Shown piece after piece: positions 16,720-26,054 of a stretch of DNA of 64,000 nt (position 1 is its first letter; each line of letters begins with the position of its first letter). The notes under the pieces were generated by a model that was given only the letters and a program-made list of their open reading frames with translations, was not told the DNA's origin and ran no database searches. The position numbers and the translations under genes are program-made. Origin of the DNA: Mucilaginibacter frigoritolerans (GTDB lineage Bacteria > Bacteroidota > Bacteroidia > Sphingobacteriales > Sphingobacteriaceae); the NCBI RefSeq assembly GCF_007830615.1, contig NZ_VLLI01000010.1:172222-236221 (forward strand), given 5' to 3'.

Positions 16720-18225
16720 ATGAATATAAGCCGCTATTTAAAAAATATCGATTCATTAATAGCAGCCATCATTGGCTTTTACGTAATTTATCTGTACACC
16801 AAATATAGCGGCGTAGGTATATCGCCCGATTCTGTAATGTATGCCAGTACGGCAACCAATATACAGGCACATGGCACACTGCTTACTTTTAATAAAACAC
16901 CCATAACTTTTTTTCCGGTATTTTACCCTTTTTTTCTGGGTGTTATCCAGTTTTTTTCGCGGATAGATCCTATTACCGCCGGGGCTGTAATAAACCAGTT
17001 TCTGTTTGCCGCAGTAATATTTACCAGTGGGTGGATCATGTCCAAATTCCTTTCACACTCCATTATTTATAAATGGCTCATCCTTGCAGCTATTATATTA
17101 AGTCCTGGTTTGCTTGAAATTTATACATTCCTCTGGTCGGAGACTTTATTTACTCTGGAGATATTATTTTTCATCATTGCTTACGCTCATTATCTAAAAA
17201 CACGTTCCATAAAATCATTGGTTTGGGTTGGGGTAATAAGTGCAATAAGCTGTATAACCCGCTATGCAGGCGTAACCATTATTGGCACAGGTTGCTTAAT
17301 GCTGTTGCTTGATAATCAGCTGATATTAAAAAAGAGAGTTCTCTATATCTTTTTATATGGATGTATATCCATTTCTTTACTGGTTGCCAACCTGGTGTTA
17401 AACAGGCTGTCAACCGGTTTAAGTACAGGTACCCGAGAGCCATCTATCACTCCGTTCTTTCAAAATTTATACTACTGCGGAACTGTTTTTTGCGATTGGG
17501 GCAGCTTAAGTAAAGCCACTTATCCGTTTGCAGCATTAATTACGAGCATAATATTGCTGGCATTAATAGGTATTTTAATATTTAAAACTATAAAAGGCCA
17601 GATAAACCGCTATGAAAACGTGGTTATTGCCTTTGCGCTGGTGTATGGTTTGTTTATTGTGATATCAGCCAGCATTTCCAGATATGAGCGTATCAATAGT
17701 CGCTTACTATCGCCCATGTTTATTCCTTTGCTTATTGCCTGTACCAGTTGGGTACCTGATGTTTTAAAACTGATACAAGCAAAGGCGGCCCGGTATGTAT
17801 TATCTGGCGTTGCCGTTATATTGATGCTTGCATTTGAATACGCCAGCTACCAAACCGATTGGCAACGTTATGACGACGAAAGCGATTACGGTGTACCCGG
17901 CTATAGCGATGACAGTTGGAACAAGTCGGAATTTGTGGTTTACCTTAAGCAGCACAAAAACCTGTTTAAACCGGGTGTGCCTATTTATACAGATGCTAAC
18001 GAGGCGGTGTATTTATTTACCGGTATGTCATCAGAGTTATTACCGCATAAATTCTTTAAGGCCGATGTACAAAAGTTTTATGCTAACAAACATTTCTATC
18101 TTATTTGGTTCGACAATTTGTACAATACAGAATTAGTTGGTTTGCCCGACATCCTGAAAAACAAAAAACTCACCAAAATTGGCGCAGCTAAAGAAGGTGA
18201 AATTTATTTGTGCGATGAAAAGTAA
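16720..18225 (+). CDS. ArnT/PMT-like membrane glycosyltransferase
   Basis: 501 residues with about 10-12 membrane helices over residues 15-400, followed by a soluble C-terminal domain of roughly 100 residues (from about YQTDWQRYDDES). The first periplasmic loop contains the acidic motif SPDSVMYAS, in the position of the catalytic acid of GT-C transferases that use polyprenyl-phosphate sugars. It follows gmhB by 75 bp and precedes a GtrB-like family 2 enzyme that would make such a donor, so transfer of a lipid-linked sugar to an envelope acceptor is likely (inference). The acceptor is unknown. Confidence 0.75.
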   Translation: MNISRYLKNIDSLIAAIIGFYVIYLYTKYSGVGISPDSVMYASTATNIQAHGTLLTFNKTPITFFPVFYPFFLGVIQFFSRIDPITAGAVINQFLFAAVIFTSGWIMSKFLSHSIIYKWLILAAIILSPGLLEIYTFLWSETLFTLEILFFIIAYAHYLKTRSIKSLVWVGVISAISCITRYAGVTIIGTGCLMLLLDNQLILKKRVLYIFLYGCISISLLVANLVLNRLSTGLSTGTREPSITPFFQNLYYCGTVFCDWGSLSKATYPFAALITSIILLALIGILIFKTIKGQINRYENVVIAFALVYGLFIVISASISRYERINSRLLSPMFIPLLIACTSWVPDVLKLIQAKAARYVLSGVAVILMLAFEYASYQTDWQRYDDESDYGVPGYSDDSWNKSEFVVYLKQHKNLFKPGVPIYTDANEAVYLFTGMSSELLPHKFFKADVQKFYANKHFYLIWFDNLYNTELVGLPDILKNKKLTKIGAAKEGEIYLCDEK

Positions 18226-18306
18226 AGCCTCACCCCGCCATCTCCGGGTAAAGAGGGTTCTGAAGAAGAGCGAAGTTAAAGTATCTCCTCCGGAGAGGAT
18301 TTAGAT
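18226..18306. repeat. Degenerate intergenic repeat with CTCC/GGAG hairpin
   Basis: The stretch opens with GCCTCACCCCGCCATCTCCG and contains CTCCTCCGGAGAG (18285-18297), a near palindrome. The wording resembles dispersed repeats common between genes of Sphingobacteriaceae (CTCACCCC ... CTCTCC ... GGAGAG). Identification is from memory. Confidence 0.35.
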
Positions 18307-18409
18307 GAAGCTTATAACAATCAACAGACAGTCCTAACAAACTAACCATTTTTTTATATTTTTGCGTTTGATAAGGATGACAAAACATCTCCTGTCGCAT
18401 CCCTAATAA

Positions 18410-19360
18410 ATGGATATATCAGTAGTAGTACCACTTTACGACGAAATAGAATCATTACCCGAGCTCACCTCATGGATAAGCCGTGTAATGGATGAAAACC
18501 GCTTTACTTACGAAATTATTCTGGTTGATGACGGCAGCAGCGACGGCTCGTGGGAAATGATCAGAAAGCTGAACAAAAATAATCCCTTTATAAAAGGCAT
18601 TAAATTCAGGCGCAACTATGGTAAATCAGCGGCATTAAATACCGGTTTTGAGGCGGCTCAGGGCAATGTAATCATTACCATGGATGCCGACCTGCAGGAC
18701 AGCCCTAATGAAATCCCCGAACTTTACCGCCGTATTACCGAAGAACAATACGACCTTATATCGGGCTGGAAAGCAAAAAGGCACGATCCTTTAAGTAAAA
18801 CTATACCTACCAAATTATTCAATGCAGCAACACGCCGTATGTCGGGCATCAATAACCTGCACGATTTTAACTGCGGCCTTAAAGCTTACCGTAAAACGGT
18901 AGTAAAAAACATTGAAGTTTATGGCGAAATGCACCGTTATATACCTGTAATAGCCAAATGGGCCGGTTTTGTTAAAATTGGCGAACAAGTTGTTGAACAC
19001 CGTGCACGTAAATATGGCAAAACCAAATTCGGTATGAGCCGCTTTATAAATGGCTTGCTTGATTTGATGTCGATATTCTTTGTGGGTAAGTTTGCCAAAA
19101 GGCCAATGCACTTCTTTGGCTCAATGGGTGTATTAAGCTTTTTTGCAGGTACCGTTATCACCATCTGGATGATTGTTGATAAACTACACGCCATATCAAA
19201 AGGCGAACACTATCGCGATATTACACAACAACCACTGTTTTACATTGCACTGGTAGCCGTAATACTGGGTTCACAGTTGTTTTTAACAGGCTTTGTAGCT
19301 GAGCTGGTATCCCGCAGTGCTCCCGAACGTAATAAATATCAGGTTGAAGAAGTTATTTAA
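18410..19360 (+). CDS. Polyprenyl-phosphate glycosyltransferase, family 2 (DPM1/GtrB-like)
   Basis: 316 residues. The GT-A domain opens with DISVVVPLYDEIESLPEL, has the nucleotide-binding DDGSSDGS and the DXD-type MDADLQD, then NCGLKAYRK and the R-K-Y-G-K-T-K-F motif. Two C-terminal membrane helices (about residues 235-258 and 275-300) are diagnostic of GtrB/ArnC-type enzymes. These transfer a sugar from a nucleotide donor to undecaprenyl phosphate at the inner leaflet. It would supply the lipid-linked sugar used by the ArnT-like protein upstream. Confidence 0.9.
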   Translation: MDISVVVPLYDEIESLPELTSWISRVMDENRFTYEIILVDDGSSDGSWEMIRKLNKNNPFIKGIKFRRNYGKSAALNTGFEAAQGNVIITMDADLQDSPNEIPELYRRITEEQYDLISGWKAKRHDPLSKTIPTKLFNAATRRMSGINNLHDFNCGLKAYRKTVVKNIEVYGEMHRYIPVIAKWAGFVKIGEQVVEHRARKYGKTKFGMSRFINGLLDLMSIFFVGKFAKRPMHFFGSMGVLSFFAGTVITIWMIVDKLHAISKGEHYRDITQQPLFYIALVAVILGSQLFLTGFVAELVSRSAPERNKYQVEEVI

Positions 19361-19490
19361 TTGGTTAATTAGGTTGAATAAGTTAGATTGAGTTAATTAG
19401 TTAAAAATTATATGAACTTATTATCAACATATTCAGTTAACAAAATAAACCACTCACTTAATCAACCCAAATCAACTACTCACTAACTAA
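19361..19490. repeat. AT-rich interspersed TTAATTAG/GTTGA repeats
   Basis: The gap between the two family 2 glycosyltransferase genes holds short imperfect repeats (GGTTAATTAGGTTGA, GAGTTAATTAGTTA) and their inverted counterparts (CTTAATCAACCC, AATCAACTACTCACT). No ORF is present. Such sequence is common between Bacteroidota genes; no role is assigned. Confidence 0.3.
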
Positions 19491-20459
19491 ATGTTTTTCT
19501 CCATCATTATACCCCTATATAACCGGCCACAGGAGATAAAAGAACTGCTGGAAACACTTACACTACAAACCTATAAGCAATTTGAGGTTTTAGTGATTGA
19601 AGATGGCTCTGTTGATGATGCCGGTGAGATAGTAAAAAGCTTTGCCGATAAACTTGATATAAAATATTTTGTTAAGCCAAACGAGGGCCAAGGCTTTACC
19701 CGCAACTTCGGTTTTGAACGGGCCAAAGGCGATTACTTTGTAATTTTTGATTCTGATTGCCTCATTCCTGAAGATTATTTGCAAATAGTAAATGATTCGC
19801 TGGCCAAAAACTATCTTGATGCTTATGGGGGGCCAGATGATTCACATCACTCCTTCACCCCTATTCAAAAAGCCATCAGTTACGCCATGACCTCGCCTTT
19901 TACAACGGGTGGCACACGTGGCAGTAAAAAGGCCATAGGACAGTTTCATCCCCGTAGTTTTAATATGGGTATATCAAGGCAGGTATGGGAAAAAGCAGGT
20001 GGCTTTATCATTACCCGTTTGGGCGAAGATATTGAATACAGCATCCGCATCCATTCATTGGGATTCAAAATTGGCCTTATCTCCGATGCTAAAGTTTACC
20101 ATAAACGCCGCACTAATTTTTTAAAGTTTTATAAACAGCTCCATTTTTTTGGCAGAGCCCGTATTAACGTTTATAAATTTTTTCCGAAAGGATTAAAGCT
20201 GGTGCATTTTTTCCCTGCAGCCTTCACTTTATTTCTGTTTTTCACACTTATAAGTAACCTCTTATTGTGGCCAATTGCCCAAATATGTAACTTTACGTTA
20301 GCTGTTTATATATTGTTGATATTTTTTCACGCATTGGGTAAAAATAAATCAGCAAAAATTGCATTTTTGAGCATTATTGCAGCCTTCACTTTACTGATTG
20401 CCTACGGGTTAGGATTTATGCAGGATTTTGGCAAACGTATAATACTAAAAATATCATAA
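19491..20459 (+). CDS. Family 2 glycosyltransferase with C-terminal membrane helices
   Basis: 322 residues. The GT-A start is MFFSIIIPLYNRPQEI, followed by VIEDGSVDD (donor binding), GFTRNFGFERAKGDYFVIFD and DSDCL as the metal-binding acidic motif, and GEDIEYSIRI as the E-D acceptor/catalytic motif. Two or three hydrophobic helices occupy residues about 240-315. It is cytoplasm-facing at the inner membrane and probably adds a sugar to a glycolipid or polysaccharide. The next gene starts 14 bp later, so this gene heads a likely transcript through rseP. Confidence 0.87.
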   Translation: MFFSIIIPLYNRPQEIKELLETLTLQTYKQFEVLVIEDGSVDDAGEIVKSFADKLDIKYFVKPNEGQGFTRNFGFERAKGDYFVIFDSDCLIPEDYLQIVNDSLAKNYLDAYGGPDDSHHSFTPIQKAISYAMTSPFTTGGTRGSKKAIGQFHPRSFNMGISRQVWEKAGGFIITRLGEDIEYSIRIHSLGFKIGLISDAKVYHKRRTNFLKFYKQLHFFGRARINVYKFFPKGLKLVHFFPAAFTLFLFFTLISNLLLWPIAQICNFTLAVYILLIFFHALGKNKSAKIAFLSIIAAFTLLIAYGLGFMQDFGKRIILKIS

Positions 20460-20473
20460 TTATTAAATAATAC

Positions 20474-21175
20474 ATGTTCCATCCTTTTTCGGTAACAGAA
20501 ACTTTAAGCATTGCGTGGCATATTTTGAAAAAAAACATTGCAACCATTGCCGTTTACGCTTTATTGGCCGTAGTTATTATTGGCGGTTCGTTTTTTGTTA
20601 TTGATATTTTTATTGACTATGTGGTTATAGCCACCATTGGCGGTTTTGCTTTACTGATAGGCATAAGTTTTATATTCCTGGGTTTTATAAAATTAGTTTT
20701 CCAGCTGATTGATGGAGAATACTACGATTTTGAATTTAAAGACATAGTTCCAAAACTACGAATGCTGCTCAGCTATATCATCCTTTTAGTTATTGTGAGT
20801 ACATTGGCTGTTTTTATGTCGAATGCTATTAAAAAGCTTGATGAGGGCGTTATACAAAACATATTGGGCATATTGGTTGGTATATTTTTCGAATTTTTCT
20901 TTCTGTTTTATTTCCCTATTTGTACCTGCTTTATTGTTGATGATGACAGTGGCCCGTTCGAATCCATATCACAAAGCTATAAGCTGATTAAGGGCAACTT
21001 TTTTAAATATTTCCTGTTATTTATTATTATCGAAGCCTTGGTTTTCGTTGGATCTTTAACGGTTATAGGAATTGTATTTGTAGTTCCATTTGTAAATATA
21101 TTATTGGTAGTGGCCTACCGCAAACTGGTTTATAGCCACCTTGATGTAGATGATGACATTACCGAAACGGTTTAA
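20474..21175 (+). CDS. Hypothetical polytopic membrane protein
   Basis: 233 residues, about six membrane helices, starting MFHPFSVTETLSIAWHILKK. The amphipathic N-terminal segment before the first helix and the layout recall DUF4013 or glycerophosphodiesterase membrane-domain proteins; neither can be assigned with confidence. A hydrophilic acidic C terminus (HLDVDDDITETV) is cytoplasmic. It lies 14 bp after a glycosyltransferase and 3 bp before the GH3-like gene, so it belongs to the same transcript. Function unknown. Confidence 0.7.
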   Translation: MFHPFSVTETLSIAWHILKKNIATIAVYALLAVVIIGGSFFVIDIFIDYVVIATIGGFALLIGISFIFLGFIKLVFQLIDGEYYDFEFKDIVPKLRMLLSYIILLVIVSTLAVFMSNAIKKLDEGVIQNILGILVGIFFEFFFLFYFPICTCFIVDDDSGPFESISQSYKLIKGNFFKYFLLFIIIEALVFVGSLTVIGIVFVVPFVNILLVVAYRKLVYSHLDVDDDITETV

Positions 21176-21178
21176 CTT

Positions 21179-22681
21179 ATGGGAATAAAAGCTGCATTAA
21201 GCAAACCTTTTGCCGCAATTGTTAATAGCCAACTTAATGTTCTCCGCAAAAATGCGGTTCAGCTACAACAAAAAACTTTCGAATATCTTATCCAGCAGGC
21301 TCAAGACACCTCCTTTGGTAAAACGCATCATTTTAATGAGATCCGTAATTACGATGATTTCAAGAAAAATGTGCCTGTTTATGATTACGAAGACCTGCGC
21401 CATTATATTGATCGTGTAACCCAGGGCGAAGAAGATGTGCTCTGGCCGGGCAAACCGGCTTATCTGGCAAAAACATCGGGCACAACTTCAGGTGTAAAAT
21501 ATATCCCTATATCAAAAGAAAGCATGCCGCAGCATATTAAGGCCGCACGCAATGCACTGCTAAGCTATATTTACGAAACCGGCAATGCTGATTTTGTTGA
21601 CGGTAAAATGATCTTCCTGCAAGGCAGCCCCGTGTTAACCGAAAAGGCAGGTATAGCAGTTGGTAGGTTATCAGGTATAGTTGCGCATCATGTACCGGCC
21701 TATCTGCAAAAAAACAGGTTACCCAGTTATGAAATAAACTGCATGGATGATTGGGAGCAAAAAGTTGATGCCATTGTTGAAGAAACAAAGCATGAAGACA
21801 TGCGCCTCATATCAGGCATACCACCCTGGTGCCAGATGTATTTCGACAGGCTTTCGGCAGTATCAGGTGGTAAAAAGATAAAAGATATATTTCCTAACTT
21901 TAAGCTTTATGTACATGGTGGTGTAAATTTTGAACCCTATCGTGCCCGTATGGAAGAAAGCATCGGCTTTGCTATAGATGCTATCGAAACCTATCCTGCT
22001 TCCGAAGGCTTTATTGCTTTCCAGGATTCACAAAAGGAAAAAGGCTTATTGCTGATGGTAGACTCGGGCATATTTTATGAATTTATCCCTGCCGATGAGT
22101 TTTTTAACGACGAACCAACCCGCATTAGCCTTAAAGATGTAGAGCTGGATAAAAACTATGCGCTTATATTAAATACCAGTGCAGGTCTTTGGGGATATAG
22201 CCTGGGCGATACCGTTAAGTTTGTATCAAAAAATCCTTATAAAATTGTAGTTACCGGCCGTATAAAGCATTACATATCGGCCTTTGGCGAACACGTAATA
22301 GGTGAAGAAGTTGAGCACGCTTTAATGAGTGTTGCTCATGAAGAAGGAGTTGATGTTATAGAGTTTACCGTAGCCCCACAAGTAAGCCCCAAAAAAGGGC
22401 AACTTCCTTATCATGAATGGTTTATAGAATTTGGGAAACAACCTGAAGATATGACTACCTTTGCGTTGAAAGTAGACCAGGCATTGCAAAAGAAAAATAT
22501 TTATTATTTTGACCTTATTGAGGGTAACATTTTGCAACCTTTGGTAATCCAAAGCTTAAAAAAAGATACATTTATAAATTATATGCGGGCGCAGGGTAAA
22601 CTGGGCGGACAAAATAAAGTACCCAGGTTATCAAACGACAGAAAGATAGCAGAAGAACTAGAAGCATACAAAATAAAATAA
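21179..22681 (+). CDS. GH3 auxin-responsive promoter family protein (acyl-adenylating enzyme fold)
   Basis: 500 residues of the GH3 family. The ATP/AMP-binding motif is LAKTSGTTSGVKYIPIS, the second nucleotide motif is IETYPASEGFIAFQ, and the hinge region has VVTGRIKHYISAFGEHV. GH3 enzymes in plants adenylate acyl acids such as indole-acetate or jasmonate and join them to amino acids. Bacterial members exist across Bacteroidota, and their substrates are unknown. The key adenylation motifs are intact, so an amide or ester ligase activity on a carboxylic acid is plausible. Cytoplasmic. It sits 3 bp after a membrane protein gene and 42 bp before dxr. Confidence 0.9.
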   Translation: MGIKAALSKPFAAIVNSQLNVLRKNAVQLQQKTFEYLIQQAQDTSFGKTHHFNEIRNYDDFKKNVPVYDYEDLRHYIDRVTQGEEDVLWPGKPAYLAKTSGTTSGVKYIPISKESMPQHIKAARNALLSYIYETGNADFVDGKMIFLQGSPVLTEKAGIAVGRLSGIVAHHVPAYLQKNRLPSYEINCMDDWEQKVDAIVEETKHEDMRLISGIPPWCQMYFDRLSAVSGGKKIKDIFPNFKLYVHGGVNFEPYRARMEESIGFAIDAIETYPASEGFIAFQDSQKEKGLLLMVDSGIFYEFIPADEFFNDEPTRISLKDVELDKNYALILNTSAGLWGYSLGDTVKFVSKNPYKIVVTGRIKHYISAFGEHVIGEEVEHALMSVAHEEGVDVIEFTVAPQVSPKKGQLPYHEWFIEFGKQPEDMTTFALKVDQALQKKNIYYFDLIEGNILQPLVIQSLKKDTFINYMRAQGKLGGQNKVPRLSNDRKIAEELEAYKIK

Positions 22682-22723
22682 TGGTAATGTCTGCTAATAC
22701 AATAAATTGGAGTAATAAACACA

Positions 22724-23908
22724 TTGAGTAATAAAAAGAATATAGCAATACTGGGTTCAACGGGAAGTGTGGGAACCCAAACATTAGAGGTTATTGGTGG
22801 CAACACTGATCTGTTTAATGTATTTTTAATTACTGCCAATTCTAACGCCTTTCTTTTAATAAAACAGGCACTGGAGTTTTTGCCTCAATATGCCATCATT
22901 TGCGATCAATCCAAATACAACGAAGTAAAGGATGCATTGGCAAATACAGCGGTAAAAGTACTGGCAGGCATCGAAGCCATTAATGAGGTGGTTACCCATC
23001 CGGATATTGATATTGTTTTAACCGCCATGGTAGGCTTTGCAGGTTTAGAACCTACCATTGCAGCCATTAAAGCCGGAAAAGACATCGCGTTAGCAAATAA
23101 AGAAACACTGGTGGTTGCCGGAGAGCTCATTACAGCACTGGCTAAAAAACACCAGGTAAAAATACTACCAGTTGACTCTGAACACTCAGCCATTTTTCAA
23201 TGCCTTGCCGGCGAAGAAGATAATGCCATTGAGAAGATCATTCTGACAGCATCAGGAGGTCCGTTCAGAGGTAAATATATTAGCTTTTTAGAAAATGTTA
23301 CCCGTGAGGATGCCCTTAAACATCCCAATTGGGTTATGGGTGCCAAAATCACCATAGACTCGGCCTCATTAATGAACAAAGGGCTGGAAGTGATTGAAGC
23401 CAAATGGCTGTTTGATTTGCAGGCCGATCAGATCGATGTAATTGTTCATCCACAATCCATCATTCATTCCATGGTTCAGTTTCAGGATGGCTCCCTTAAA
23501 GCACAAATGGGTTTGCCTGATATGAAGTTACCAATTCAATATGCTTTGTCATATCCCGGCCGGATAAAAAACAATTTTAAACGGTTTGACTTTATTAATT
23601 ACCCTGAACTTACTTTCGAAAAACCTGACCTGGAAACCTTCCGTAATTTGGGTTTAGCTTTTGAAGCCTTAAAACAAGGAGGCAACATGCCTTGCATTAT
23701 TAATGCAGCAAATGAAGTTGCGGTTGCAGGTTTTTTAAATAAAAGCATTGGTTTTTTAGCCATGAGCGATATTATTGAACAATGCATGCAACAAATTCAG
23801 TACGAAGCAAGTCCTGTTTTGGATGATTATTTGAATACCGATAAAGAAACACGCATATTTGCGCAAAACTTAATAAAAAAAATGCCGTTAAAAGCATTAC
23901 AATTTTAA
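22724..23908 (+). CDS. dxr: 1-deoxy-D-xylulose 5-phosphate reductoisomerase
   Basis: 394 residues. NADPH-binding GSTGSVGTQTLEVI at the N terminus, metal and substrate motifs LPVDSEHSAIFQC, IDSASLMNKGLEVIEAKWLF and HPQSIIHSMVQFQDGS are all intact. It converts DXP to 2-C-methyl-D-erythritol 4-phosphate, the committed step of the MEP isoprenoid pathway. The start is TTG at 22724: an in-frame TAA lies at 22703 and no in-frame ATG or GTG lies between, while the TTG opens the family N terminus (MSNKKNIAILG). It is followed 12 bp later by rseP, an arrangement common in Bacteroidota. Confidence 0.96.
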   Translation: MSNKKNIAILGSTGSVGTQTLEVIGGNTDLFNVFLITANSNAFLLIKQALEFLPQYAIICDQSKYNEVKDALANTAVKVLAGIEAINEVVTHPDIDIVLTAMVGFAGLEPTIAAIKAGKDIALANKETLVVAGELITALAKKHQVKILPVDSEHSAIFQCLAGEEDNAIEKIILTASGGPFRGKYISFLENVTREDALKHPNWVMGAKITIDSASLMNKGLEVIEAKWLFDLQADQIDVIVHPQSIIHSMVQFQDGSLKAQMGLPDMKLPIQYALSYPGRIKNNFKRFDFINYPELTFEKPDLETFRNLGLAFEALKQGGNMPCIINAANEVAVAGFLNKSIGFLAMSDIIEQCMQQIQYEASPVLDDYLNTDKETRIFAQNLIKKMPLKALQF

Positions 23909-23920
23909 TATCTACAACGA

Positions 23921-25273
23921 ATGAGTATAGTGATAATGGTTGGCCAGTTGATACTGGGTCTTTCAATTTTAGTGATCCTGCATGAGTTTGGGCACTTTTT
24001 AGCAGCCCGTGCTTTTGGCATTAAGGTCGAAAAATTTTATCTTTTCTTTGACGCATGGGGCATTAGCCTTGTAAAATTTAATTATAAAGGTGTTGAGTAC
24101 GGTATAGGCTGGTTACCATTGGGTGGCTATGTAAAAATTGCCGGGATGATTGATGAATCAATGGATACCGAACAGCTGGCAGGACCTCCACAGCCCTGGG
24201 AATTCCGCTCAAAACCAGCCTGGCAACGTTTAATTGTAATGCTTGGTGGTGTTACTGTTAATATCATATTAGGTATTTTTATATTCTGGATCTTAACTAT
24301 CCGTTATGGCGAAAGCTATATTCCAAATAATGAAATCAAATACGGAATTGTCCCGGGAAAAATAGGGCTTAAAATAGGGCTCGAACCTGGCGACCGGATC
24401 ACTGCTATTAACGGGCAACCTGTAGTGCGCTTTGAAGATTTAACCAGCACAAAAGTAATTTTAGGCAATACTGATTTAACCGTATTACGCGGCCAGCAGA
24501 CCCTGCATGTTAGGGTACCTGGAAATTTAATTAATGATCTTTCAGATTTAGGCATCGATCAGTTTATAAGCCGTATACCCCGTTCAAAATTTGCAATTGA
24601 TTCAGTTTTCCCAAACAGTTATGCACAAAAAGCAGGATTGGCCAAAGGCGATAGTATTACTGCCGTTAATGGCGTTAAAATTCAGTTTTTTGACCAGTTG
24701 CAAACTGAATTACAAAAATATAGCGATAAACAGGCCGTATTGGATGTAAAACGAAACAACGTTATTAAACAGGTTACTACCGATGTTAATAAAGACGGCT
24801 TATTGGGCACCAAAGATGGCAAACCCGGAATTGGCGCTAAGTTTGACGAGCCCAAAGAAAAAACTATTAAATACAGTTTCTTTGCTTCACTGCCTATTGG
24901 TGCTAACAAGGCTATTGGCACTTTTACTGATAATGCCAAAGGGCTTGGAAAAGTATTTAAAGGTGAAGTTAAGTTTAACAAAGCCGTTAGCGGCCCTGTT
25001 GCCATTGCTACCATGTTTGGTACCCATATTGATTGGGTACGCTTTTGGAGTCTTGTAGGCTTCTTATCAATGGTGTTAGCATTAACCAATCTGCTACCTA
25101 TACCGGCACTTGATGGCGGCCATTCCCTGTTCCTGATTATTGAAATGATAAAAGGTAAACCACTTAGTGATAAGTTTTTGGAACGCGCTCAAATAGTTGG
25201 CTTTGTAATATTAATAACCCTGATGGTATTTGTTTTTGGAAACGATATTGTTAAGCAGGTAATGAAGAGATAA
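23921..25273 (+). CDS. rseP: RIP metalloprotease RseP (site-2 protease)
   Basis: 450 residues. The zinc motif HEFGH is at residues 21-25 in the first membrane helix, and the third ligand lies in NLLPIPALDGGH near the C terminus. Two PDZ-like domains lie between (around residues 130-200 and 220-300), with further membrane helices at about 100-120, 370-395 and 425-445. Site-2 proteases cut transmembrane anti-sigma factors after a first cleavage, releasing extracytoplasmic stress sigma factors. Co-transcribed with dxr. A strong bidirectional terminator follows. Confidence 0.96.
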   Translation: MSIVIMVGQLILGLSILVILHEFGHFLAARAFGIKVEKFYLFFDAWGISLVKFNYKGVEYGIGWLPLGGYVKIAGMIDESMDTEQLAGPPQPWEFRSKPAWQRLIVMLGGVTVNIILGIFIFWILTIRYGESYIPNNEIKYGIVPGKIGLKIGLEPGDRITAINGQPVVRFEDLTSTKVILGNTDLTVLRGQQTLHVRVPGNLINDLSDLGIDQFISRIPRSKFAIDSVFPNSYAQKAGLAKGDSITAVNGVKIQFFDQLQTELQKYSDKQAVLDVKRNNVIKQVTTDVNKDGLLGTKDGKPGIGAKFDEPKEKTIKYSFFASLPIGANKAIGTFTDNAKGLGKVFKGEVKFNKAVSGPVAIATMFGTHIDWVRFWSLVGFLSMVLALTNLLPIPALDGGHSLFLIIEMIKGKPLSDKFLERAQIVGFVILITLMVFVFGNDIVKQVMKR

Positions 25274-25292
25274 AAGCTTTTACGATATTAAT

Positions 25293-25325
25293 AGAAAAGG
25301 CTCCGGATAATCCGGAGCCTTTTCT
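25293..25325. terminator. Bidirectional terminator after rseP
   Basis: AGAAAAGGCTCCGGA (25293-25307) pairs perfectly with TCCGGAGCCTTTTCT (25311-25325) around a TAA loop. It serves rseP and the convergent DUF4199 gene. Confidence 0.92.
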
Positions 25326-25349
25326 ATTTCTGTTATTTAAATAATGATA

Positions 25350-25907
25350 TTAAACGGTAGGATCAGTAAATGCATTTGCATCATTCTCGATATCAGTAAT
25401 TGATTTCTCCTTTTTAAATATTGCTGCACCAATTAATGCTATAATAGCGCCTATTATTACTCCTGTTATAAGCGCCCCCGCTGCTGCAACAATTTTCCCA
25501 TATTTTCTATAGAAATTCATTACAGCATCTAAAGCATCACTCGAAACATTTGGTTGTACTGAAGCCTTCGCCTGCATTGCATCCAAATATTGCTGCCAGG
25601 CTTCAGGACTTAAAAAGCTGAAATAGATATAAGAAAAAATAGCGCCAAATACTGCTGAATATATCGCGAAAAAAAGACCTACAAGAAAACCATCTCCAAA
25701 CTTTAAAAAACCGCCGGTTTTATCTTTATACTCCTTTTGCGCTAAAAATAAAAAAAGGATGTAAGGGATGAAGCTTATGTACCTTACTGGCGAAATAATG
25801 TTAATATTCAGAAATTGAAAGGCAAAAGTAAAAATTACTGAGGTTATCATATAAATTACGGCCCACTTAATAGTTATGTCGGACGATGAAGGTTTTGAAT
25901 TTTCCAT
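25350..25907 (-). CDS. DUF4199 domain-containing membrane protein
   Basis: 185 residues with four membrane helices. The family features are the short polar N terminus (MENSKPSSS), two helices, a cytoplasmic segment with GFLKFGDGFLVGLFFA, a long periplasmic loop (EAWQQYLDAM and onwards) and a last helix rich in Gly/Ala/Ile (GALITGVIIGAIIALIGAAIF). DUF4199 proteins are typical of Bacteroidota and have no known function. It follows a second DUF4199 gene with a terminator between them, so it probably has its own or read-through transcription. Confidence 0.87.
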   Translation of the reverse strand: MENSKPSSSDITIKWAVIYMITSVIFTFAFQFLNINIISPVRYISFIPYILFLFLAQKEYKDKTGGFLKFGDGFLVGLFFAIYSAVFGAIFSYIYFSFLSPEAWQQYLDAMQAKASVQPNVSSDALDAVMNFYRKYGKIVAAAGALITGVIIGAIIALIGAAIFKKEKSITDIENDANAFTDPTV

Positions 25908-25993
25908 TGTGATTTTGGTGTTTTAGTTTTTTAATAAAATTAACAATTATAATGTTAAACGCAAGGTTAGATACGGGACGGGTAAAATAGTTA

Positions 25994-26033
25994 CAAACAA
26001 AAAAGGCACCTGTTATAGTAAACAGATGCCTTT
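25994..26033 (-). terminator. Terminator on the minus strand between the DUF4199 genes
   Basis: AAAGGCACCTGTT (26002-26014) pairs with AACAGATGCCTTT (26021-26033) with one mismatch. Read on the minus strand the hairpin is followed by a T7 run, so it terminates the upstream DUF4199 transcript. Confidence 0.8.
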
Positions 26034-26054
26034 CCTTTAAATAATAATATTTTT

